From contig NZ_BLAY01000065.1 in assembly GCF_020521235.1 (NCBI RefSeq), forward strand, positions 1 through 48,535: a stretch of DNA of 48,535 bases, given 5' to 3'. Each line of letters opens with the position of its first letter. Position 1 is the stretch's first letter. The stretch is from Microseira wollei NIES-4236. GTDB taxonomy: Bacteria; Cyanobacteriota; Cyanobacteriia; Cyanobacteriales; Aerosakkonemataceae. Below are positions 42,897-48,535 of the stretch, piece by piece. The notes below the pieces were generated by a model, which was not told the DNA's origin, did not search any database, and worked only from the letters and a program-made list of their open reading frames with translations. Made by a program: the position numbers and the translations under genes.

Positions 42897-44270
42897 TCAT
42901 TGAAGAAGTATTTGGTTTATAGGAAGCCCCCAACCTAAAATGTATCGCACTAGCACCACAGAGCTTAGTAATAGCAAAAACAGCGCAGTTGCCACAAGAT
43001 CCTGTCCCAAACAAATCAACCCTTCACGCCAAAGACCGTACATGTTTACCGCGTACAGAGGAAGATCGTAAAAGGCGATTACGAACATAGCCCCAACTAG
43101 GCCAAATTGGGAAAATGCCAGGGGTAATCCAATGGCAATAGTCATAAAAGCCAACAGGGATCCTGGAGGATTATAGCGAGCGTTTCCCAGGGCTAAAAGC
43201 GCGGGAAAGGTTGTAAAATAAAGCGAGGTATGCCATATCCCCAGAGCAATAATCGGCACCATCCAACCCGCCTCGTGGTAATTGCTTTTATACAAGATAA
43301 AAACCAGGCGATCGCCAAACCCGATCATCAACGACAAGCCTGCGGCTAAAGCGACAAGCATAAGTCTGCGGCTCTTGATAATTTTGGCTCGAAACGTTTC
43401 GCGAGGCAAGTCAGCAAGCTTGGCAAAAGATGGAAAAATCACTTTGTTACTGAGAGCTAAAATGACTTGGCGCGGTATGTCGGCAAGGGTAAAAGCAATG
43501 CCGTAAATTCCCAGCATTTCAAGCGGGATTAATTTGCCTAAAATCATCCGATCCGATTGGGAAACGAAAAAATATAGAGCTGTTGAAACGAAGATCCACT
43601 TCCCAAACGAAAAAATACTTTTGACTGCATCTCGCTCCCAGGCAAAGCGGTTAGGTTGTTCTGGAAATAAACGATGGCTCCAAACCATTTGAACCAATGC
43701 CGATGCAAAACCCCCGGTTACCATAGCCCAGACTGTTCGATTGAAATAAGCGCAGACAATCGTTACAGTTATCGACGTAATTTGTCCCGCTAACTCATAA
43801 ATTGCCAATTTACTAATCGCTACTTGCCGGTTGAGCGTAAACACGGCAGTAGAGTTGAACCCAGAGATAATTGCGTTCAAACCAACTACCGGCAGCAACG
43901 ACAACAGCCGGGTTTCATTGTAGAATTGGGCAGCTGGCCACGCAAGCAAAACGCTACCAACCCACAGACAAAAGCCGCGAACCACCTGTATTGTCCAAGC
44001 CGTGTTGAGAAAAGCTGGGTCATCCCCGCGCTTATTCTGAATGATGCTCGGACCGATGCCAACATCTGAGAACAGGTGCAGCCCGGTTATGAACACATAA
44101 ACTAAGGCTATCAGGCCGTATGCTTCTGGCAAGAGCAGACGAGTCAGGATCAAGTTACTGCCAAGTCGCAGTATCATACTCATCCCGTAGGCAGCAAATG
44201 TCCAAGCTGCCCCTCGAATTGCCAGCTGTTTAATTGATGTCACGATCGCATCTCCGAGTGGGGAACCCAA
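42897..44270 (-). CDS. Wzx-like polysaccharide flippase (MOP superfamily)
   Basis: This 457-residue membrane protein has about 12-14 helices. Its start (IKQLAIRGAAWTFAAYGMSM and ILRLGSNLILTRLLLPEAYGLIAL) is the standard beginning of oligosaccharide flippases of the polysaccharide-export type. It would flip lipid-linked repeat units from the cytoplasm to the outer face, in line with the Wzy-like polymerase encoded upstream in this map. The GT4 gene precedes it by 37 bp on the same strand, so they are co-transcribed. Confidence 0.87.
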   Translation of the reverse strand: MGSPLGDAIVTSIKQLAIRGAAWTFAAYGMSMILRLGSNLILTRLLLPEAYGLIALVYVFITGLHLFSDVGIGPSIIQNKRGDDPAFLNTAWTIQVVRGFCLWVGSVLLAWPAAQFYNETRLLSLLPVVGLNAIISGFNSTAVFTLNRQVAISKLAIYELAGQITSITVTIVCAYFNRTVWAMVTGGFASALVQMVWSHRLFPEQPNRFAWERDAVKSIFSFGKWIFVSTALYFFVSQSDRMILGKLIPLEMLGIYGIAFTLADIPRQVILALSNKVIFPSFAKLADLPRETFRAKIIKSRRLMLVALAAGLSLMIGFGDRLVFILYKSNYHEAGWMVPIIALGIWHTSLYFTTFPALLALGNARYNPPGSLLAFMTIAIGLPLAFSQFGLVGAMFVIAFYDLPLYAVNMYGLWREGLICLGQDLVATALFLLLLSSVVLVRYILGWGLPINQILLQ

Positions 44271-44307
44271 ACTTGTGGGGGAGCAATGTATTTTTACGCA
44301 TCAGTAC

Positions 44308-45576
44308 TCAGTTAATGCTATTAGGGTAGATGTTGGCATAGATAACGCTTGGTGAGTCACCAAGCGGGGACTTTTCGATATTAGAGCAAAACAAAGCTGC
44401 CAATTTGCTTGCTTCCTTAGCGGCATCGTGCTGCAATGCGACGCGCTCTGCCCCAGCGCGACCCATTTGTTCTAGCTTTTCCACAGGGGACTGCAATGTG
44501 ACGCGCATCACCTCCGTTAAGGCTGCGACCGATCCAGCTGGCACTAGCCAACCGCAGACATTCGGTTCTACCAGTTCGGGAATTCCAGCAACACAGGTGC
44601 TGATGACTGGTCGCCCTAATGCTAGCGCTTCCATCACCACTACTGGCAACCCTTCGGCAAAACTCGGTAAAACCATTGCCCGCGACGCTAGAATCTGTTG
44701 CTGAACTTCAGAGTTACTCGCCCAACCAGTAATTTCGACCTGGTCTTGAAGACCCAGTTGTGAAATTAAAGTTTCAATTTCAGGTCGCAAGGGGCCATCG
44801 CCTACTAAGATTAGCTTAAATTGCAAACCTTCGGCTGCTAACCGACCGGCTGCTTCGAGCAAGAGCAGGTGACCCTTCTGTTCGCTCAGTCTACCAATAC
44901 AGGCTAAGCGGGGAGTTTCTGGTACTGGGGTATGGGGTTGGGTTAAAAATATCTCGTCTACGCCACAATGAACGACGTGGATTTTTGACCAATGCTGGCG
45001 ATCGCACCACCTTAACACCTGGCTTTTACCAAAAGAGCTTACCGCCACCACAAACGCCGCTCGCTTAATCTTTTCTCCCAAACACAGCCCTAACGGCCTG
45101 TCGAACTCTTCCGGCCCGTGTACCGTAAAACTATAGGTTGGCCCGCCCAGCGCGTGACACAACATTGCTACCGTGGTCGAATTGGTTCCAAAATGAGCGT
45201 GAACGTGTTTTATGCTCAACTTTGAACACCAACCCAGCACCACGCAAGCTTCAGCCAGGTAGGCCAAATGATACAAAATCTTACGTTCTGACCGCTTGCT
45301 GGTTTGTAGCATTGGCCACAAAGCCTTTAACAAGGCAACAGGTCGAGTTAAAGCCGTCAAGAGCAGATTAACAAGTAAGCCTGCAATCCCTACTTCCAGA
45401 ACGACTCGCGTTTTTTCCAGTTCGATTTTGTCTGCTTCATCCACCAGTTCCGAGCCGCACGAGCGCAGGGCAAACCTTACAATTTGAAGGCCGCAAGCTT
45501 CCATACCGGCGATTTCTCGCCGAATAAAGCTGTGGCTGACCTTGGGATACTGATTAACCAGGTAAGCTATAGTCAT
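44308..45576 (-). CDS. GT4 glycosyltransferase
   Basis: This GT-B enzyme of family 4 has about 422 residues from ATG 45576 (MTIAYLVNQYPKVSHSFIRR). The frame extends to 45594 but its first codons are a duplicated 22-bp repeat. The N-terminal domain has HVHAHFGTNSTTVAML. The C-terminal donor-binding domain has CIGRLSEQKGHLLLLEA, VGDGPLRPEIE, and the E-x7-E motif in PSFAEGLPVVVMEALALGRP. It adds a sugar to a lipid-linked intermediate. It is divergent from the Wzc-like gene with a shared gap of about 370 bp. Confidence 0.9.
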   Translation of the reverse strand: MTIAYLVNQYPKVSHSFIRREIAGMEACGLQIVRFALRSCGSELVDEADKIELEKTRVVLEVGIAGLLVNLLLTALTRPVALLKALWPMLQTSKRSERKILYHLAYLAEACVVLGWCSKLSIKHVHAHFGTNSTTVAMLCHALGGPTYSFTVHGPEEFDRPLGLCLGEKIKRAAFVVAVSSFGKSQVLRWCDRQHWSKIHVVHCGVDEIFLTQPHTPVPETPRLACIGRLSEQKGHLLLLEAAGRLAAEGLQFKLILVGDGPLRPEIETLISQLGLQDQVEITGWASNSEVQQQILASRAMVLPSFAEGLPVVVMEALALGRPVISTCVAGIPELVEPNVCGWLVPAGSVAALTEVMRVTLQSPVEKLEQMGRAGAERVALQHDAAKEASKLAALFCSNIEKSPLGDSPSVIYANIYPNSIN

Positions 45577-45615
45577 CAGCCAAATTATAGGCATGTCACA
45601 GCCAAATTATAGGCA
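45577..45615. repeat. 22-bp direct duplication across the GT4 start
   Basis: CAGCCAAATTATAGGCA occurs at 45577-45593 and again at 45599-45615, a 22-bp period. It explains the extra residues MPIIWL of the longer frame and favours ATG 45576. Confidence 0.75.
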
Positions 45616-45943
45616 AGCGACAGCCAGAGGATTTTATTTTTCAGGTAACTTTATAATTATACTAGGATCTAAGGCGCGATCGTTCTGCACTAGCGAGCTT
45701 TTCTTCATTTTCATACCACAGGGAGAATGGGAGCGATCCCTGTCACTTTTTTTACCCGCTCTCAAAAGTGACAATATAAAGATATTATCGTTTTCCCCCC
45801 AAAGGAAAAGCCACCCACAATCTTCCTAACCTATACTCGATGTGAGTCGGTCAAGCCGAATCAGAGTCAAGACATAATTGTATAGTGACGGTAGATTGAG
45901 TCAGTGGCAGGCTGAGTCAGCAAATCTGCGTAGAAATTGACAA
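45616..45943. promoter_or_regulatory. Divergent control region between GT4 and Wzc-like genes
   Basis: The gap separates two divergent operons, so promoters for both must lie here. A TATAAT is present at 45652-45657 on the plus strand but without a convincing -35 partner. CACTTTTTTTACCCGCTCTCAAAAGTG (from about 45747) is a weak inverted repeat. Nothing more definite can be read. Confidence 0.35.
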
Positions 45944-48262
45944 ATGGTTAAAGATAGCAGAGCATTGCAGCAATTACCATCGGAAGACCTAGAGGAGTTT
46001 AACGCTCCGCCTTCCAAAGGGTTGAATCTGCGTCCGTTTTTAAGGACATTCCAGCGGCAAGCGTTGTTGGTTACCGGGGTGGCGGGGGTAGTCATGTTTG
46101 CCGCTCTGCTTTCCGGCGGCAAAGAACCCCCCATCTATGAAGGCAGTTTTCGGCTTTTAGTAGAACCAGTAACATCTGAAGCCAAAATGTCTGAACCCAC
46201 CACACTCACGCGCAGTGGGGGAGGACTACCTGATGATAAGGTTTTTAGCCTCGACTATCCAACTCAGTTACAGATTTTACAGAGTCCGGCAATGCTATCT
46301 GCCATTGCCGAGCAAGTGCAAACCCAGCTTCCTAAGTTTGGCTTGAATCAACTTAAAAAAGGACTAATAGTTCAACGCATCGGTGAAGATTCGTTTACCA
46401 AAACTAAGATTATCGAGGTTATCTATAAGGGGGAAAATCCCAAAGAAGTTGATTTGGTTTTGAGGAAAACGGCTGAAAAATACTTGAAGTACAGTCTAGA
46501 TGAACGAAAAACGCGCATCAGTGAAGGGATAAAATTTATTGACGACCAAATGCCTGAATTGCAAAATAGAGTAAATCAATTTCAGGGACAGTTGCAAGTG
46601 CTGCAACAACGATACACCCTCATCGATCCAAAAGCACAGGGCAGCGACTTATTCGAGCAAGTTCGTAAAATAGGGGATGACCAATTAGAAGCTCAAAGGC
46701 AGCTGCAAGAGCAGAAAATTTTGTATGCAAATCTTCAGAGACAATTAGAGCTAACGCCAGACGAAGCACTGGCAGCATCAGCGTTAAGTAAAGACCCCAA
46801 CCGGGTGGCATTGCTACAAAAGTTACAGGAAGTAGAAAGTCAAATTGCAACAGAAACCGTTCGCTTCACGGCTAATAGCCCCAACATTCAAGCTTTACAG
46901 GAAAAAAGACAAAACTTACTCAGATTAATGAATCAAGAAAACCAGCGAATTTTGGGACGAAATGCAACAAGTAAAGCCAGCAACCCCCAAGTATTATCTT
47001 TCCAAGATGAGGTTCGGGTAAGACTAATTGAGGAAATGGTTAAGACGGCTAACCAAATTCAACTGCTAGAGGCTCGGACTCGGGCAATGGCAGAAACTAG
47101 AAATGCTTTTGAGCAACAAGCAAAGCAATTTCCAATTATTGCTCGTCAGTATAATGATATAGAACGGAAATTGGAAATTACAAACCAGACGCTAAACCAA
47201 CTTCTGACTCAGCGAGAAACACTGCGGGTCGAAGCAGCACAAAAAAACGTGCCGTGGGAACTCATTTCCGATCCTCAAATTGAGCGCGATGCTGCTGGAA
47301 ATCCGGTTGCGGCTCCCCAGAGTAATAGAAAGCAACTAATGATGGGAGTAGGAGGAGGACTGGTTTTGGGGCTATTGGCGGCTATTCTCCTAGAGAAGTT
47401 CCGCAATATGTTTTACACAGTTGAAGACATTAAAGATGCGATGGAAGTGCCGCTTTTGGGAGCCATTCCACTCGATAAAAAGAAAGAAAAAACACCAAAG
47501 TCAATGGCATTGCTGAAGTGGCTGCCCAAAATTAACGACAGCCATCAAAATAGTTCTGCTTTTGTAGAAGCTTTCGACTCTCTCTATGCCAACCTCCGTT
47601 TTCTCTATTCCGCTCCACCAGTCCGTTCGTTAGCAGTTTGCTCGGCTACCGCTGGTGATGGCAAGTCTAAAATTGCCTTACATCTGGCTTATGCAGCAGC
47701 ACAGGCGGGTCAGCGAGTCCTCTTAGTGGACGCTAATTTGCGCTGTCCTCAGCTTCACCTCTGGTTAGATTTACCAAACCACAGGGGACTTTGCGACCTG
47801 CTTAACCACAAATTATCACCTAATGTTTTCATCGAGCGATCCCACCAAACCGAGAATTTGTTTGTGTTAACTGCTGGACAACCTTTACCAGACTCTCCCA
47901 AACAACTCGGCTCTCCTGGGATGCAGCATCTGACAGATGAACTTCAGTCCAACTTCGATTTAGTTATATACGACACGCCTAATCTGCTTACCTTTATGGA
48001 TGCCAGCTTTATCGCTACCCATACCGATGGAATATTGCTGGTGGTAGGCGTCAAACAAACTAAAAAATCCGCAGTCATGCAAGCCATTAGTCAGCTAAAC
48101 ACTTTTCGCTTATCAACCCTGGGTGTAGTTGCTAATTATGCCAAACCAAAGTCCGCTGCTGCCTCCTCTGACAATCGCCACCCAACTTCCAGACTTAGCG
48201 AAAAACTCCCATTAGATTCCCACCAGCCTTCTCTTCCAGAAATGAATAGCAAATCGATTTGA
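45944..48262 (+). CDS. Wzc-like polysaccharide co-polymerase with a BY-kinase-type ATPase domain
   Basis: This 772-residue inner-membrane protein has a first helix near 41-58, then a Wzz-type periplasmic domain (about 75-460) with long coiled-coils. A second helix (about 463-480, MMGVGGGLVLGLLAAILLEKF) and a cytoplasmic ATPase domain follow. Walker A ATAGDGKSK lies near 566-575, Walker A' LLVDANLRCP near 594 and Walker B LVIYDTPN near 673. The C-terminal tail, from about residue 730, lacks the tyrosine cluster that BY-kinases autophosphorylate and has only one Tyr. It would control chain length and export with Wzx and Wzy. A divergent promoter gap precedes it. Confidence 0.88.
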   Translation: MVKDSRALQQLPSEDLEEFNAPPSKGLNLRPFLRTFQRQALLVTGVAGVVMFAALLSGGKEPPIYEGSFRLLVEPVTSEAKMSEPTTLTRSGGGLPDDKVFSLDYPTQLQILQSPAMLSAIAEQVQTQLPKFGLNQLKKGLIVQRIGEDSFTKTKIIEVIYKGENPKEVDLVLRKTAEKYLKYSLDERKTRISEGIKFIDDQMPELQNRVNQFQGQLQVLQQRYTLIDPKAQGSDLFEQVRKIGDDQLEAQRQLQEQKILYANLQRQLELTPDEALAASALSKDPNRVALLQKLQEVESQIATETVRFTANSPNIQALQEKRQNLLRLMNQENQRILGRNATSKASNPQVLSFQDEVRVRLIEEMVKTANQIQLLEARTRAMAETRNAFEQQAKQFPIIARQYNDIERKLEITNQTLNQLLTQRETLRVEAAQKNVPWELISDPQIERDAAGNPVAAPQSNRKQLMMGVGGGLVLGLLAAILLEKFRNMFYTVEDIKDAMEVPLLGAIPLDKKKEKTPKSMALLKWLPKINDSHQNSSAFVEAFDSLYANLRFLYSAPPVRSLAVCSATAGDGKSKIALHLAYAAAQAGQRVLLVDANLRCPQLHLWLDLPNHRGLCDLLNHKLSPNVFIERSHQTENLFVLTAGQPLPDSPKQLGSPGMQHLTDELQSNFDLVIYDTPNLLTFMDASFIATHTDGILLVVGVKQTKKSAVMQAISQLNTFRLSTLGVVANYAKPKSAAASSDNRHPTSRLSEKLPLDSHQPSLPEMNSKSI

Positions 48263-48280
48263 CTCATAATAAAAACGCTT

Positions 48281-48321
48281 GTTCCTAGTTGCGCTATCTT
48301 CGCTAAAGCGCAACTAGGAAC
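48281..48321. terminator. Perfect 14-bp hairpin after the Wzc-like gene
   Basis: GTTCCTAGTTGCGC (48281-48294) pairs with GCGCAACTAGGAAC (48308-48321) around 13 nt. It starts 19 bp after the stop. There is no clear T-run, so it may be a dispersed palindrome acting as a terminator. Confidence 0.6.
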
Positions 48322-48389
48322 TCTACCTATTTCGGGCAATTAATCCAACCAACTTGACGTCATAGTTAGCACCAGCGTTCTACTCCCAT

Positions 48390-48488
48390 CCCTTATTTGC
48401 TTGTGTTCTTTTATCAAGCGAGACGAGAAGCACAAAACCCCGTACCTTTAGGTCGGGGATGTAGTGCGACCGGGACTTTTAAGTCCCG
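48390..48488 (+). mobile_element. Possible IS200/IS605 end with a TnpB C-terminal remnant
   Basis: The plus frame ending at 48452 reads CSFIKRDEKHKTPYL*, similar by memory to the ends of some TnpB proteins. It is followed by hairpins CCCCGTACCTTTAGGTCGGGG (48438-48458) and CGGGACTT-TT-AAGTCCCG (48471-48488), the sort of paired hairpins seen at element ends. No upstream TnpB part is present, so this would be a relic. The identification is weak. Confidence 0.35.
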
Positions 48489-48535
48489 TCAAGTAGTGTC
48501 ATGGTGACGCTGTTCCTCAATATATCTTCTCACGG

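Noticed and set aside
42682-43014. Minus-strand frame with a possible 62-residue start at 42869
   Set aside because: It overlaps the flippase end in its long form, lacks a ribosome-binding site in its short form, and shows no homology that I recognise.
1-48535. tRNA, rRNA and riboswitch genes
   Set aside because: I looked for tRNA T-loop signatures and long conserved leaders in the gaps and saw none that I could support by eye.

Overview
The window looks like chromosomal DNA of a filamentous cyanobacterium of the Oscillatoria/Microcoleus kind. The evidence is cyanobacterial gene content (hemA beside a class II FBP/SBPase gene, an NblR-like regulator, a cytochrome c6-like gene, DUF1830- and DUF4079-like proteins, a DICT-domain protein, pentapeptide repeats), recurrent GCGATCGC (HIP1) octamers, and heptameric TAATGGC/TTAGCAA tandem repeats in many intergenic gaps. 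The species assignment is inference.

Layout. 1-1460: an IS200/IS605 element with divergent tnpB (cut by the window edge) and tnpA abuts a 5'-truncated YhcG-type nuclease gene. 1538-3993: hemA and glpX. 4098-7725: an RTX-like protein and a broken filamentous-haemagglutinin-type exoprotein gene. That gene is interrupted by a 157-bp miniature element and further damaged by a TGA and a frameshift. 7788-8363: a ParE/RelE-type toxin-antitoxin pair. 8637-13287: glutaredoxin, tadA, an acyltransferase, a secreted helical protein, a solo tnpB element, bolA and a monothiol glutaredoxin. 13478-15820: an unrecognised two-gene unit, a membrane protein with a possible phospholipase D-like domain plus a PLP aminotransferase. 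16372-26748: housekeeping and regulatory genes (NblR-like regulator, ABC ATPase, cytochrome c6-like protein, a second solo tnpB, DUF1830, radical SAM, DICT/degenerate HD-GYP, pentapeptide repeats).

26846-48262 is an exopolysaccharide region: two large-enzyme glycosyltransferases (GT2 synthase-like, WecG/TagA), a further GT2, a GT4, three methyltransferases, a hexapeptide acetyltransferase, a Gfo/Idh-epimerase fusion protein, a membrane-anchored putative glycosidase, a Wzy-like polymerase, a Wzx-like flippase, and a divergent Wzc-like co-polymerase/ATPase. Together these could assemble, modify, flip, polymerise and export a surface polysaccharide by a Wzx/Wzy-type route. No priming transferase or outer-membrane Wza homologue is visible. 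The 29-33.5 kb part is a rearranged scar zone with a deleted IS5-type element, a partial duplication of the acetyltransferase gene, a collapsed GT2 gene and a second copy of the miniature element.

The strongest new observation is the miniature element family: two copies (157 and 134 bp), 19-bp terminal inverted repeats, 3-bp target duplications (AGT, ATT) and heptameric repeats inside. Removing copy 1 with one AGT restores the reading frame of the exoprotein exactly.
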